Shown here: positions 1 through 8,480 of the stretch, one piece after another
Position numbering within the stretch: the stretch's first letter is position 1
Layout of the letters: the number at the start of each line of letters is the position of its first letter
Assembly (NCBI RefSeq): GCF_900102685.1
Contig: NZ_FMZA01000011.1
Location: 1-64,000 of the forward strand
Reading direction: 5' to 3'
DNA from: Melghirimyces thermohalophilus
GTDB lineage: Bacteria > Bacillota > Bacilli > Thermoactinomycetales > DSM-45169
DNA: 64,000 bases
The notes under the pieces: model-generated
What the model was told of the DNA's origin: nothing
What the model saw: only the letters and a program-made list of their open reading frames with translations
The model's database searches: none
Made by a program: the position numbers and the translations under genes

Positions 1-213
1 AAAGTGCGAGCCCATCGCCTTTCCTCTACGGGAACATACCTGTACAAAAAACGGAAAGAGACGATCGAGCGAAGCTTTGCAGACGCGAAAGAGCTGCACG
101 GGCTTCGCTACTGCCGGTTGAGGGGAAGGGAAAAGGTCCAAGAGCAAGCGCTGATGACGGCCGCAGCGCAAAACATCAAGAAGATTGCCAACCACCTAAC
201 CAAAGCCGGCTAG
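1..213 (+). CDS. IS1182-type transposase, C-terminal end (cut by window edge)
   Basis: The frame is open from the first base, so the start lies outside the window; 70 codons are visible. The segment [21 protein letters not shown] followed by [22 protein letters not shown] is the typical C-terminal end of IS1182/IS5-type DDE transposases, where the glutamate in the [12 protein letters not shown] stretch is the last acidic catalytic residue. It is followed at once by a strong hairpin. Whether the whole element is intact cannot be judged here. The family is recognised from motif memory only. Confidence 0.8.
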   Translation, partial: KVRAHRLSSTGTYLYKKRKETIERSFADAKELHGLRYCRLRGREKVQEQALMTAAAQNIKKIANHLTKAG

Positions 214-232
214 GTGGTTGGGCGGCCTTTTT
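188..232 (+). terminator. Terminator of the transposase gene
   Basis: A perfect 11-bp stem (188-198 with 211-221) overlaps the stop codon, and a T-run follows at 228-232. Confidence 0.75.
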
Positions 233-271
233 GATCCAGGTTTTGATACGTCGATGAGCTGGTTTTGTCCA

Positions 272-318
272 TAAAAAAAGAGTGTGGAGAAAGCAGTGAA
301 GGGCTTTCTCCACACTCT
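272..318 (-). terminator. Rho-independent terminator of the small membrane gene
   Basis: A perfect 15-bp stem pairs 279-293 with 304-318. On the minus strand it runs into seven T residues (273-279 read in reverse). It sits just after the stop of the gene at 327-527 and supports that gene being real. Confidence 0.85.
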
Positions 319-326
319 GTTTCTCT

Positions 327-527
327 TTATTGTGCAATCGATGCGATGGTGGATTTGGACCATTCGGTGAATTCCTGGGGAAAGTCAGGGTAGGCCTTAA
401 GGGTACCGAGCAGCAGTTCAAACCCCACCAGGGAAAGCCCCAGGATAACCATGACGGTGAAAACGGCGAAAGTGAGTCGAAAGAGGAGCGTGCGCAACAG
501 GTTCACGATGCGTCTTCCTCCCAACAT
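327..527 (-). CDS. Small single-pass membrane protein, unknown function
   Basis: 66 residues. A basic N-terminus (LGGRRIVNLLR) is followed by one long hydrophobic stretch at about residues 14-42 and a hydrophilic tail of about 24 residues, so it is predicted to sit in the membrane with the N-terminus inside. A purine-rich GAAGAAG lies before the ATG, and the strong terminator at 272-318 follows the stop. It lies downstream of the secreted hydrolase but is separated from it by that gene's own terminator. I recognise no family. Confidence 0.55.
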   Translation of the reverse strand: MLGGRRIVNLLRTLLFRLTFAVFTVMVILGLSLVGFELLLGTLKAYPDFPQEFTEWSKSTIASIAQ

Positions 528-582
528 TTCTTCTTCAGGAATATTTTTCCCCTTTTTGCTAAAAATATGCCTGGTGAATGCT

Positions 583-628
583 AAAAAAACCGATCTCTGC
601 TCATTTTTGGGGTGGAGATCGGTTTTTT
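583..628 (-). terminator. Terminator of the serine hydrolase gene
   Basis: A 14-bp stem (583-597 with 615-628) is flanked by A7 and T6, so it can work in both directions. It lies six bases after the stop of the gene at 634-2382. Confidence 0.8.
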
Positions 629-633
629 CAGGT

Positions 634-2382
634 TTAGCCGTCTCTCCGTTCCCAACCATCCGACGACCAATCCAGATCCAGGGTGCGGCCTTTCCCGTCC
701 CGGAGAATCGGATCTTTGACGTACCAACCCCGACCGTTGGCATGATCATCGGTTTGGTAGCGGAAGCGGATGTAGCGGGCGTCGGCGGGAAGGGTCCGTT
801 TCTCCTCCTTCCATCCTTCACTGTGGCCGATGAAGGGTTCTCCCAAGACAGTCCAATGCACGCTGTCGGCGGACACCTCCACCCGACCCTGGTCCAAAGG
901 TTCGGTATTAGGTTCCGCTTCCGTCCGGTACCAGGTGTCAAAGGTGAGGGTCCGACCTTCCTCTCTCTGCCCGGGGATGGTGGCGGTGAGGGAGCGGTCC
1001 AGCTCATCTCCGTAACCGGCAAACCAGGCCGTATCCTTTCCGGGGATGGCCACCGGGATCGCATCCGCTGTCAGCCGGGCCACCTGACGCCGGATCGGGT
1101 TGATGGAAACCGTCTCCCGCGTCGGGTGCACCCGGTTGGTAAGGGTGATAGTGATGACGCGGTTATCCCGGTTGACCACGAGCGAGGTGCCGGTATAACC
1201 GGTATGGCCCAGAGTATGAATATCCGACAAGGCATCCATGTACCACTCCTGGTTCAATTCCCAACCGAGACCGTGATCCTCACCAGGAAAGGCAGCATTA
1301 TGATTTTTTTCCATCCAGGCCACCGTCTCCGGTTTCAAAATGCGAACTCCGCCATAACTTCCCTCGTTCAGCATGGTATGAGCGAAGATGGCCAGGTCCT
1401 TCGCTGTGGAAAAGACGCCGGCATGACCAGCAACCCCATCCAGGGACCAAGCGTTTTCATCATGAACACTCCCCCACACCAATCCCCGCCCCACCCCAGG
1501 TTGGTATTCTGTTGCTGCTATTCGGTGCTTCAGGGAATCCGGCGGATTGTACATCGTGTCTTTCATCCCCAAAGGGGCGGTAATGTTTTCTTTGACATAC
1601 TGGTCCAGCCGTTGTCCGGAGATCCTTTCCACCAGGGCGCCCAGGGTTATCATATTCAGATCGCTGTAGGCATAGGTGGTCCCAGGCTCGTTTTCCAGAG
1701 GGTGAGCGAAGACGAGGTTCAAGCGATCTTTTCGACTCTCGCCCATGGTGTAAAGGGGGATCCAGGGCTCAAAGCCGGAGGTGTGGGTCATCAGCTGCCG
1801 GACCGTCACCTCATCCTTTCCCTGTTGCGCAAATTCGGGAATGTACTTGGCGACGGGATCCTCCAAGGCAAGCTCCCCCCGTTCTACCAATTGCATCGCA
1901 GCCACAGTGGTAAACACCTTGCTGATCGAGGCCAGGTCGAAGATGGTGTCCTCCTTCATTGAGACCGGCTGTTCCAATTGATTCCCTTGATCATCTTGGT
2001 ATCGGGCCGCGTAGCCATATGCCTCCTGCTTGACGATCGTCCCCTGGCGTGCCACCAACACCACCGCTCCCGGCGTCAGCCCATCCTGAATCGACTGCTT
2101 CAACATCGGATCGATCGCCTGCAGCGGCGCTTTTTTCATCCCGGCAGAGGCAGGCGCTCCCCGGTGCAGCACCGGGGGCATCGGACCGGGTTGATCCCAG
2201 GGAAATGGGGCCCCGTAAGCCATTGGCCCTTGCTTCATATTTCCCTTTTTCTTCACCGTAGCTTTCGGTTCCATGATCGGCCCCGGTGAGGCTTCGCTTC
2301 CCAGGGCAACCGCCGGCGTCAACAGCGTCAGGGCCAGGGCGGCAGAGCACAGCCTTCGCCCGGCCTTAGATCGAACGGCCAT
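634..2382 (-). CDS. Secreted beta-lactamase-family serine hydrolase (PBP4*/EstB type)
   Basis: 582 residues. The start is the ATG preceded by AGGAGGGG with a 4-base gap; an ATG 16 codons upstream has no such site. A Sec signal peptide covers about residues 1-30. The class C beta-lactamase fold follows: nucleophile motif SISK at 152-155, YSD at 239-241, and a later HTG near 390. The HTSG motif at 200-203 is typical of the S12 peptidase/esterase group. Residues from about 470 to the end form a separate beta-rich domain (FDTWYRTE, VEVSADSVHW), probably carbohydrate- or cell-surface-binding. It likely acts outside the membrane as a D-alanyl peptidase or esterase; the substrate is not predictable. 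Confidence 0.85.
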   Translation of the reverse strand: MAVRSKAGRRLCSAALALTLLTPAVALGSEASPGPIMEPKATVKKKGNMKQGPMAYGAPFPWDQPGPMPPVLHRGAPASAGMKKAPLQAIDPMLKQSIQDGLTPGAVVLVARQGTIVKQEAYGYAARYQDDQGNQLEQPVSMKEDTIFDLASISKVFTTVAAMQLVERGELALEDPVAKYIPEFAQQGKDEVTVRQLMTHTSGFEPWIPLYTMGESRKDRLNLVFAHPLENEPGTTYAYSDLNMITLGALVERISGQRLDQYVKENITAPLGMKDTMYNPPDSLKHRIAATEYQPGVGRGLVWGSVHDENAWSLDGVAGHAGVFSTAKDLAIFAHTMLNEGSYGGVRILKPETVAWMEKNHNAAFPGEDHGLGWELNQEWYMDALSDIHTLGHTGYTGTSLVVNRDNRVITITLTNRVHPTRETVSINPIRRQVARLTADAIPVAIPGKDTAWFAGYGDELDRSLTATIPGQREEGRTLTFDTWYRTEAEPNTEPLDQGRVEVSADSVHWTVLGEPFIGHSEGWKEEKRTLPADARYIRFRYQTDDHANGRGWYVKDPILRDGKGRTLDLDWSSDGWERRDG

Positions 2383-2540
2383 CAAACCCCTCCTGTCTGG
2401 AATAGAGCGTATTGCCTGTCCTTTCTTCAAATATTATCAGAAATCAATGAATATTTTTCCCCAGTCGCTACGGTTTCCTTCATTTTTTCCAACCAGATGG
2501 GGCGCTTAACCATGAACGCCATCGATTCTTCAACCGAACA

Positions 2541-2563
2541 GAAAAGACCCCTACTGGGGTCTT
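2541..2563 (-). terminator. Terminator of the HAD phosphatase gene
   Basis: Stem AAGACCCC / GGGGTCTT with a 4-base loop, followed on the minus strand by a short T-run. It lies just after the stop at 2577. Confidence 0.65.
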
Positions 2564-2576
2564 CCTCTGCTTTCTA

Positions 2577-3362
2577 TCATTCTGCGTATACCTGATGAAT
2601 CCCATCGGCCACGGAAGCGACTGTCCGGCTGGCTTCCCGGCGCACACCTTCCGGTGCGTGAGCCATGGCGCAGCTGTATCGGGGGAAATGGCGGAACATG
2701 GAAACGTCATTGAAAGCATCCCCCAGACAGAGCACCTCATCAGCCTGGATGCCCAGGTGTCGGGTGAGCGCCTGCAATCCGACTCCTTTGGAGACACCGA
2801 CCGGCATCACGTCCAGGCAGTCTTTATCCGAAATCAGGGTATCTACTTCCCCGGCGAAATGTCTGTCCAATTCCTCCTTCAACCCTTGGCACAGCTCCAG
2901 GTCCCCGAAGTAGCTAAATTTGCACGGGAACTGTCCATTGTCAAAGCGCTTGGGTAGGTCGTCCACCAACTGGATCGGGGCAAACAGGCGCTCCCGAACC
3001 ACACCGCCGTAGGGATGATCCACCGGGGACAAGAGATCATGCTCAAAGCAGACCATCATAAACAGATTCACATCCCGGGTCTTTTGGAAAATCTCCTTGG
3101 TCAACTTCGGGGAAAATGCCGACTGGTGCAAGGGCTCCCCCTCCTTGGTTCGCACAAAGGAGCCATTTTGGCTCACCTCATGACAAGGGATCCCCAATTC
3201 TTCGGCCACATGCTCCAACTCCACCTGCATCCGACCCGAGGCGAGGCAGAGATCGGCCCCCCGCTCCACCGCCATCTGCAGGGCCTCCCGATCGTGTTTG
3301 GCCACCTCTCGCTCCTTTGTCAATAAGGTTCCGTCCAAGTCACTGACAACCAATCGAATCAT
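2577..3362 (-). CDS. Cof-type HAD-superfamily phosphatase
   Basis: 261 residues. The start is the ATG giving MIRLVVSDLDGTLL, nine codons inside the longest frame, because an AAAGGGTGG-like site precedes it. HAD motif I DLDGT has its nucleophile at Asp8 and acid/base at Asp10. Motif II is ASGR. The C-terminal SKGVGLQAL and GDAFNDVSM supply motif III/IV. A large C2 cap between them marks the Cof/IIB group, which dephosphorylates sugar phosphates, flavins or PLP in the cytoplasm. The substrate cannot be told from sequence. Monocistronic with its own terminator. Confidence 0.85.
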   Translation of the reverse strand: MIRLVVSDLDGTLLTKEREVAKHDREALQMAVERGADLCLASGRMQVELEHVAEELGIPCHEVSQNGSFVRTKEGEPLHQSAFSPKLTKEIFQKTRDVNLFMMVCFEHDLLSPVDHPYGGVVRERLFAPIQLVDDLPKRFDNGQFPCKFSYFGDLELCQGLKEELDRHFAGEVDTLISDKDCLDVMPVGVSKGVGLQALTRHLGIQADEVLCLGDAFNDVSMFRHFPRYSCAMAHAPEGVRREASRTVASVADGIHQVYAE

Positions 3363-3532
3363 TGTTTCCACCCTTTCCCGAAGCTGCAATCATTGCTAGA
3401 TACCCTCTTCCGATGAGCTGCACCCCGAAACCGGGCTCATCGCGCTCCTCCGTCCATCGGCCAGCGGAGGGACCCGTCCTTTTATGAGCAAATCCTCTTC
3501 ATTATAAGAAAGGTGATCCCTTTGAAGCAACA

Positions 3533-3558
3533 AAAAAAGACCCACCCGCCGGGTCCCA
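3533..3558 (-). terminator. Terminator of the small gene at 3613-3840
   Basis: Stem GACCC/GGGTC extended by neighbouring G-C pairs, with a run of T on the minus strand. It lies about 55 bases after the stop. Confidence 0.55.
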
Positions 3559-3612
3559 AAACCTTCTCTGGCACCATCAGCCGTAATCTTCAGTCCTTGG
3601 ACGATCGTGGCA

Positions 3613-3840
3613 TCACGGACCGGCGTAGGGGCTTTCGGAAGTTCCTTCCCCCGCCGCTACCTGCTTCCGACTCATCTCCTGAGCCATTCCTGCTACCTTT
3701 TGGGTACAGACACAATGCTTCCGATGGTAATACATATAAAGCTCCGCATCCTGATATTTATAGTATTCCGCCAACAGTCCGTACATATGGGCTTTTTCCA
3801 GCGCCTGTTGAAACTCTTTTTTCACGTCCAATGATGCCAC
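3613..3840 (-). CDS. Small unknown protein
   Basis: 75 codons from a GTG that directly abuts a GGGAGG; a TTG three codons later has better spacing (9 bases) from the same site and may be the real start. The protein is soluble, with a helical N-terminal half (VKKEFQQALEKAHMYGLLAEYY), a Tyr-rich middle and two Cys in HCVCTQK. No family is recognised. A terminator follows. It looks genuine from its ribosome site and terminator, but its function is unknown. Confidence 0.5.
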   Translation of the reverse strand: MASLDVKKEFQQALEKAHMYGLLAEYYKYQDAELYMYYHRKHCVCTQKVAGMAQEMSRKQVAAGEGTSESPYAGP

Positions 3841-3925
3841 CCTCCCGGTCGCTTGTTCACATAAAGAATATGCGAACAGTCAGCCGATGAGTCCTCTCCC
3901 ACAAAAATCCATATGCCCCTGATCC

Positions 3926-3953
3926 AAAAAGAGCCATCCGCTAGGGACGGCCC
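3926..3953 (-). terminator. Minus-strand terminator
   Basis: A 9-bp stem with two G-U pairs (3931-3939 with 3945-3953) followed on the minus strand by five T. It indicates transcription of the minus-strand gene or relic upstream at 3988-4194. Confidence 0.55.
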
Positions 3954-3987
3954 TTTGCTTAATTTTTTAAAAGACGTATTAAGGGAA

Positions 3988-4194
3988 TCAATGCAATACC
4001 GATTCTTGCATGGGATAACAATGGTTCAATCCGCTGAGGTCGATCAGCTTCGATGAGTAAAGAAGATCCTCGCTGGTTGGCGCTTGTGTGGAGTGTCTCC
4101 ACAAATAATCCGCTTTGGCCCGGTTAAAACGCTCCAGTTGCTCTTCCCAGCTGAGGTGTTTCCATTCCCAATAGCTTCCCCCAATAATCCGCAT
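3988..4194 (-). CDS. Small unknown protein, possibly the 3' part of a frameshifted gene
   Basis: 68 codons with ATG preceded by GAAGGAGTGG at 10 bases and a terminator downstream. The sequence is Trp- and Tyr-rich (SYWEWKHLSWEEQLERF). A second frame that overlaps its start (ending near 4124) also looks protein-like (PVKEWIKRYADYWG), so the two may be halves of one older protein separated by a frameshift. No family recognised. The stretch 4195-4540 otherwise holds only this overlapping frame. Confidence 0.35.
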   Translation of the reverse strand: MRIIGGSYWEWKHLSWEEQLERFNRAKADYLWRHSTQAPTSEDLLYSSKLIDLSGLNHCYPMQESVLH

Positions 4195-4541
4195 ACCGCT
4201 TGATCCACTCCTTCACAGGTTCCTTCTGCCCCAAGGGGTCATCCGTTTTTTGTTTTAAAGGAAAGTTTGATTCTACGGCCAGTTTATAAAAACAGTCCGT
4301 TTCCGAACAATAGCCCAAAAGGCTTGATTCCCCACTGTGAAAAACCTTCCATGCCTCTGAGAATCGGGGGCAAAACGACGAACAAATCGATCTCCAAACG
4401 AATGGTTTAGGTCTTAAGAGGGGGTCTTCCAACCCGATCGTAAGAAAAGCCGCCGGCCGGAGCTCGTCAATAAAAAGTATACCACAAACAGAACATATGT
4501 TCTTGCTTATTTTCAAAAAAATTTCCCTGATTCGCCCCCTC

Positions 4542-4570
4542 TTGAACGTCAAAGAAGGTCAGTGTATAAT
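4542..4570 (+). promoter_or_regulatory. Sigma-A promoter of clpE
   Basis: TTGAAC (4542-4547), a 17-base spacer, then a perfect TATAAT (4565-4570). The spacer and the bases after the -10 carry CtsR boxes. Confidence 0.85.
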
Positions 4571-4601
4571 ACAGTTAAGGTCAAAGAAAGTCAAAGTCAA
4601 A
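4547..4601 (+). promoter_or_regulatory. CtsR operators in front of clpE
   Basis: Two arrays match the CtsR consensus of tandem GGTCAAA heptamers: CGTCAAAGAAGGTCAG at 4547-4562 inside the promoter spacer, and GGTCAAAGAAAGTCAAA at 4579-4595, extended by a further GTCAAA. Binding at either would block RNA polymerase. CtsR is the Gram-positive heat-shock repressor that responds to heat and protein damage. The ctsR gene itself is not in the window. Confidence 0.85.
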
Positions 4602-4647
4602 ATAAAACGTATGATCGGATCAGCAAATAATAAAGGAGGAATGACTG

Positions 4648-6807
4648 ATGCGTTGTGATCACTGCCAACAAAAACCGGCAACAGTGGAATGGAACCTGCA
4701 GATCAACGGCAAGGTACAGCACCTCTCGCTGTGCCGGGATTGTTACCATAAAATGCGTAACGGAATGAAAAAACCAGCCAGCATGGGCTTTGGTCCTTCC
4801 GGCGGTTTTCCCATGGATGAATGGCTCCGCCACATGATGAGCCCCAAAGCCGGAGGCACGGCCCCGTCTCCGACCCAAGGGATGGCGGCGGCCTCCCAGG
4901 GCGGCGGCAATGGAGGACTTTTGGACCAGATGGGTAAAAACTTGTCCCACGCCGCCAACGCCGGTCTGATCGACCCGGTGATCGGACGGGATCAAGAGGT
5001 GGAACGGGTGATTGAAACCCTGAATCGCCGCAACAAAAACAATCCGGTATTGATCGGGGAACCCGGAGTCGGGAAGACGGCGATCGCCGAAGGCCTCGCC
5101 CTCCGGATTCATGAAGGAAAGGTTCCCCATAAGCTGAAAAACAAACAGATCTATCTGTTGGACGTCACCTCGCTGGTGGCCAACACCGGCATCCGGGGTC
5201 AGTTTGAGGAACGGATGAAACAGCTGATCACTGAACTTCAGGAACGGAAAAATGTTATCGTCTTTATCGACGAGATCCATCAATTGGTCGGCGCCGGGTC
5301 CGCAGAGGGCTCCTCAGACGCAGGAAACATCCTGAAGCCGGCTTTGGCCCGGGGGGAAATTCAGGTGATCGGTGCGACTACCCTGAAGGAATACCGACAA
5401 ATCGAGAAGGATGCTGCTTTGGAACGCCGTTTCCAACCGGTGATGGTCGATGAACCCACCGTTGAAGAAGCGGTCCGCATCCTTGAGGGCCTGCGGCAGA
5501 AGTACGAGCAGTACCATCGGGTCCAATTTACCGATGAAGCGCTCCGCGCCTGTGTCACCCTATCCAACCGCTACATCCAGGATCGTTTCCTGCCGGATAA
5601 GGCGATCGACCTGATGGACGAGGCCGGTTCCAAAGTAAACCTGGCCCACGAAACCGGCGATCTGGACAGCATTCGCAGCCGACTAGAACAAATTGCCTCG
5701 GAAAAACGGGCAGCCACCGAAAATGAAGATTATGAGCGGGCGGCCCGCCTCCGGGACGAAGAAACGAGGCTGGAACAAGAGTTGAATGAGGCAGACAACC
5801 AGGTGGAACAACAAGCCATCGTCGATGTGGAAACCGTTCAGACCCTGGTTGAAAACAAGACAGGAATTCCGGTCCGCAAGCTGCAAAAAGACGAACAAGA
5901 GAAAATGAAGAACCTGGCGGATCGCCTTAACGCCCAAGTGATCGGACAAGAGGAAGCCGTCCAAAAAGTGGCCCGGGCCATTCGTCGCAACCGCGCCGGC
6001 TTGCGCCGAGGCACGCGGCCGATCGGATCCTTCCTGTTTGTGGGCCCCACTGGTGTCGGGAAAACCGAGCTGGCCAAAACCCTAGCCCAGGAGATGTTCG
6101 GCGAAGAGGAAGCCATGATTCGCTTCGACATGAGTGAATATATGGAGAAACACGCGGTCTCCAAACTGATCGGTTCCCCGCCAGGTTACGTGGGACACGA
6201 GGAAGCCGGCCAACTGACCGAACGGGTACGCCGGAAGCCCTACAGTATTATTCTGCTGGACGAAATCGAAAAGGCGCACCCCGATGTCCAACACATGTTC
6301 TTGCAAATCATGGAGGACGGTCGGTTGACGGACAGTCAGGGGCGCACCGTCAGCTTTAAAGACACCGTCCTGATCATGACCAGCAACGCCTGGACCGGGG
6401 TCAAAAAAGCCAACATCGGGTTCACTCAAGGGGAAGAAGAGACGGACACTCACGTGACGGAGCAGCTGTCCGATACCTTCCGTCCCGAGTTTCTGAACCG
6501 GTTTGACGGGGTCATCGCCTTCCGCTCCCTCACCCGGGAAAATCTGCTGCAGATCGTCGACTTGATGTTGGATGACGTTCGAGAGGCTGCTTGTGAGCAA
6601 GGGCTCACCCTCTCCGTGACCGAAGCCGCTAAACACAAACTGGTGGACTTGGGCTTTGACCCGGCCTTTGGCGCCCGTCCCCTGCGTCGGGTGATATCTG
6701 AGCAAGTGGAAGACGGCATCGCCGATCGGATGTTGGAAGAAGAGGATGTCACCCAACTTACTGTCGATGTTACCGATGATCAGATCACTGTTGTAAAAAA
6801 TCGATAA
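4648..6807 (+). CDS. clpE: ATP-dependent Clp protease ATP-binding subunit ClpE
   Basis: 719 residues. An N-terminal zinc finger (Cys3, Cys6, Cys29, Cys32) distinguishes ClpE from ClpC and ClpB. A Gly/Ser-rich linker leads to AAA module 1 (Walker A GEPGVGKT at 137-144, Walker [10 protein letters not shown]). A UVR-type coiled middle region follows ([20 protein letters not shown]), then AAA module 2 (GPTGVGKT near 470, then LLDEIEKAH) and the C-terminal D2-small domain. ClpE works with ClpP to unfold and degrade damaged proteins under heat stress. AAGGAGGA precedes the ATG by 7 bases. It is a single-gene unit with CtsR boxes and a terminator. Confidence 0.97.
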   Translation: MRCDHCQQKPATVEWNLQINGKVQHLSLCRDCYHKMRNGMKKPASMGFGPSGGFPMDEWLRHMMSPKAGGTAPSPTQGMAAASQGGGNGGLLDQMGKNLSHAANAGLIDPVIGRDQEVERVIETLNRRNKNNPVLIGEPGVGKTAIAEGLALRIHEGKVPHKLKNKQIYLLDVTSLVANTGIRGQFEERMKQLITELQERKNVIVFIDEIHQLVGAGSAEGSSDAGNILKPALARGEIQVIGATTLKEYRQIEKDAALERRFQPVMVDEPTVEEAVRILEGLRQKYEQYHRVQFTDEALRACVTLSNRYIQDRFLPDKAIDLMDEAGSKVNLAHETGDLDSIRSRLEQIASEKRAATENEDYERAARLRDEETRLEQELNEADNQVEQQAIVDVETVQTLVENKTGIPVRKLQKDEQEKMKNLADRLNAQVIGQEEAVQKVARAIRRNRAGLRRGTRPIGSFLFVGPTGVGKTELAKTLAQEMFGEEEAMIRFDMSEYMEKHAVSKLIGSPPGYVGHEEAGQLTERVRRKPYSIILLDEIEKAHPDVQHMFLQIMEDGRLTDSQGRTVSFKDTVLIMTSNAWTGVKKANIGFTQGEEETDTHVTEQLSDTFRPEFLNRFDGVIAFRSLTRENLLQIVDLMLDDVREAACEQGLTLSVTEAAKHKLVDLGFDPAFGARPLRRVISEQVEDGIADRMLEEEDVTQLTVDVTDDQITVVKNR

Positions 6808-6820
6808 ATCACGACCCTTC

Positions 6821-6851
6821 AACCGCCGGGCTCCGATCCTGGCGGTTTTTT
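6821..6851 (+). terminator. Terminator of clpE
   Basis: Stem ACCGCC / GGCGGT with a 13-base loop and a T6 tail. Confidence 0.8.
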
Positions 6852-6879
6852 ATACTTTCGTTCTGAATACAGGTCGCAA

Positions 6880-7125
6880 GCATAGGTTGTTACCAGGGGG
6901 GTGAAACCGGCCGGACAGGCACCCGAAATCTGCCCTGACTGACCGGGGAGAGGAGAAAGGGAAGAGCATGGGGCTGTCTCCACTGAAGCAGGAGGTGGCT
7001 GCCGTGCTGTTATGGTATGCGATCGTGGATTCTCTATTTGGGCCGCCTATATTGTGGAGCGGTCAGACACTTAGGGAAATGTCGGAGGTAGCGGGGAATC
7101 TCGCCCCCTACTTCCTTTGGCTGGT
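6880..7125 (+). mobile_element. Probable relic of the 3' end of an IS200/IS605 (tnpB) element
   Basis: An open frame from 6905 to 7150 reads NRPDRHPKSALTDRGEE, then GLSPLKQEVAAVLLW, which resembles the variable C-terminal tail of TnpB proteins (S-x-KQE motif). It is followed by GTCGGAGG and an imperfect hairpin (GTAGCGGGG 7088-7096 with CCCCCTAC 7104-7111), as at many IS605-type right ends. No upstream RuvC part is present. A GTG at 7004 with a perfect AGGAGG could give a 48-codon protein, but I think this is part of the relic. Confidence 0.4.
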
Positions 7126-7179
7126 TTGCCGCGATCGAACCGGGGACTGATCCGGCTCACCCCCTTTTTAGGCAATAAG

Positions 7180-7214
7180 AAAACCGGCTCGTATAAATCC
7201 GAGCCGGTTTTTTA
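7180..7214. terminator. Bidirectional terminator after odhB
   Basis: Stem AAACCGGCTC / GAGCCGGTTT with a 10-base loop, A-rich before and T6 after. It ends the minus-strand odhAB operon. Confidence 0.85.
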
Positions 7215-7223
7215 ATCCGATCG

Positions 7224-8480
7224 TCAGCCTTCCAGCAGCAGCAATTCCGGATCTTCCAGCAGTTTTTTGATGGTGACCAGGAAGCTGACGGCCTCTTTTC
7301 CGTCAACAATGCGGTGATCGTAGGAAAGCGCGAGGTACATCATCGGGCGGTGCTCCAGTTTATCCCCGTCAACGGTGACCGGGCGCTTCTGGATCGTATG
7401 CATGCCCAGGATCCCCACTTGCGGGGCATTCAGGATCGGGGTGGACAGCAGGGAGCCGAAGACGCCCCCGTTGGTAATGGTGAAGGTCCCCCCTTGCAGA
7501 TCGGACAGGGAGAGTTTCTTATCGCGGGCTTTTTTGGCCAGGTCAGCGATATCCCTCTCGATTTCCGCAAAGGAGCGGCGGTCAGCGTTGCGCACAACCG
7601 GCACCACCAGGCCTTCATCTGTGGAGACGGCGATGCCGATATCGTAAAACTTTTTGTAGATGATATCCGTGCCGTCGATCTCTGCGTTCAGTGCCGGAAA
7701 AGCCTTCAGAGCTGCCACTGCCGCTTTGGTGAAGAAGGACATAAAACCGAGGTTGACGTCGTGCTCCTCTTTAAAGGCCTCCTTCCGACGTTTGCGCACC
7801 TCGATCACCGCGCTCAGATCCACCTCGTTGAAGGTGGTCAGCATGGCTGCGTTGTGCTGCGCCTGAACCAGGTTTTTGGCGATGGTCTGCCGCCGCCGGG
7901 GCATGCGGACCCGCTCCACCGGTTTCGTCGGATCGTCGCTCTCTTGGGGCTGAGCTGGTTGTGCGGCCGGCTTCTGGCGCGGAGCTTCCGGCTTAGCAGC
8001 AGAAGTTTCTTGATGGGCGTTGACATCATCCGCTGTAATTCGTCCCAGGGGGTCGGAGGGACGGACACGTCGAAGATCGATCCCTTTTTCCCGGGCCAGT
8101 TTGCGAGCGGCAGGGGAAGCAGTCACCTCTTCTCCCGATTTATCCTCTGTCTCCGCCTGTTCCGAGGGAGCGGAGGTTTCGGTGGCAGCTTCTTTTTGAG
8201 AGGCCTCCTCCTTGGCCGGTTGGGCCTCTTTGGCACCTTCCGCTTTTCCTTCGCCGATGTAGGCGATCACTTCGCCCACTTCCACGTTGTCGCCCGCTTG
8301 CTTCTGGATGTTTTGCAGGGTGCCGCTGTTCTCAGCATGAATTTCTACATTCACTTTATCCGTTTCCAGCTCGAGCAGAACATCCCCCTCTTCCACAGAA
8401 TCCCCTTCGCTTACCAGCCAGTCGGCAATCGTTCCTTCTGTGATCGATTCCGCCAACTCTGGCACTTTAACTTCATGCAT
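7224..8480 (-). CDS. odhB: Dihydrolipoyllysine succinyltransferase, E2 of 2-oxoglutarate dehydrogenase
   Basis: 418 residues. A lipoyl domain covers 1-76 with the lipoylated Lys42 in ETDKVNVE. An acidic Ala/Glu/Pro linker follows, then the peripheral subunit-binding domain near 121-155 ([15 protein letters not shown]). The catalytic domain runs from about 190, ending with the [12 protein letters not shown] histidine motif. It transfers the succinyl group to CoA in the TCA cycle. The start overlaps the end of odhA by 8 bases and has GGGAGGT at 7 bases. E3 (lipoamide dehydrogenase) is not nearby and must come from elsewhere. Confidence 0.97.
   Translation of the reverse strand: MHEVKVPELAESITEGTIADWLVSEGDSVEEGDVLLELETDKVNVEIHAENSGTLQNIQKQAGDNVEVGEVIAYIGEGKAEGAKEAQPAKEEASQKEAATETSAPSEQAETEDKSGEEVTASPAARKLAREKGIDLRRVRPSDPLGRITADDVNAHQETSAAKPEAPRQKPAAQPAQPQESDDPTKPVERVRMPRRRQTIAKNLVQAQHNAAMLTTFNEVDLSAVIEVRKRRKEAFKEEHDVNLGFMSFFTKAAVAALKAFPALNAEIDGTDIIYKKFYDIGIAVSTDEGLVVPVVRNADRRSFAEIERDIADLAKKARDKKLSLSDLQGGTFTITNGGVFGSLLSTPILNAPQVGILGMHTIQKRPVTVDGDKLEHRPMMYLALSYDHRIVDGKEAVSFLVTIKKLLEDPELLLLEG

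Noticed and set aside
451-1962. Long plus-strand open frame of 503 codons
   Set aside because: Fully antisense to the secreted serine hydrolase, which has motifs, signal peptide, ribosome site and terminator; the plus frame has no recognisable domain.
4124-4552. Minus-strand open frame of 142 codons
   Set aside because: Its start lies in the CtsR box of clpE and it overlaps another frame; at most its 3' part is a relic of an older gene, noted with the gene at 3988-4194.
6880-6960. Possible riboswitch-like structured leader
   Set aside because: I could not match it to cobalamin, TPP, SAM, c-di-AMP or manganese core motifs, and no gene with a suitable function follows.
7004-7150. 48-codon gene from a GTG with perfect AGGAGG
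   Set aside because: More likely the tail of a degraded tnpB; kept only as part of the IS relic.
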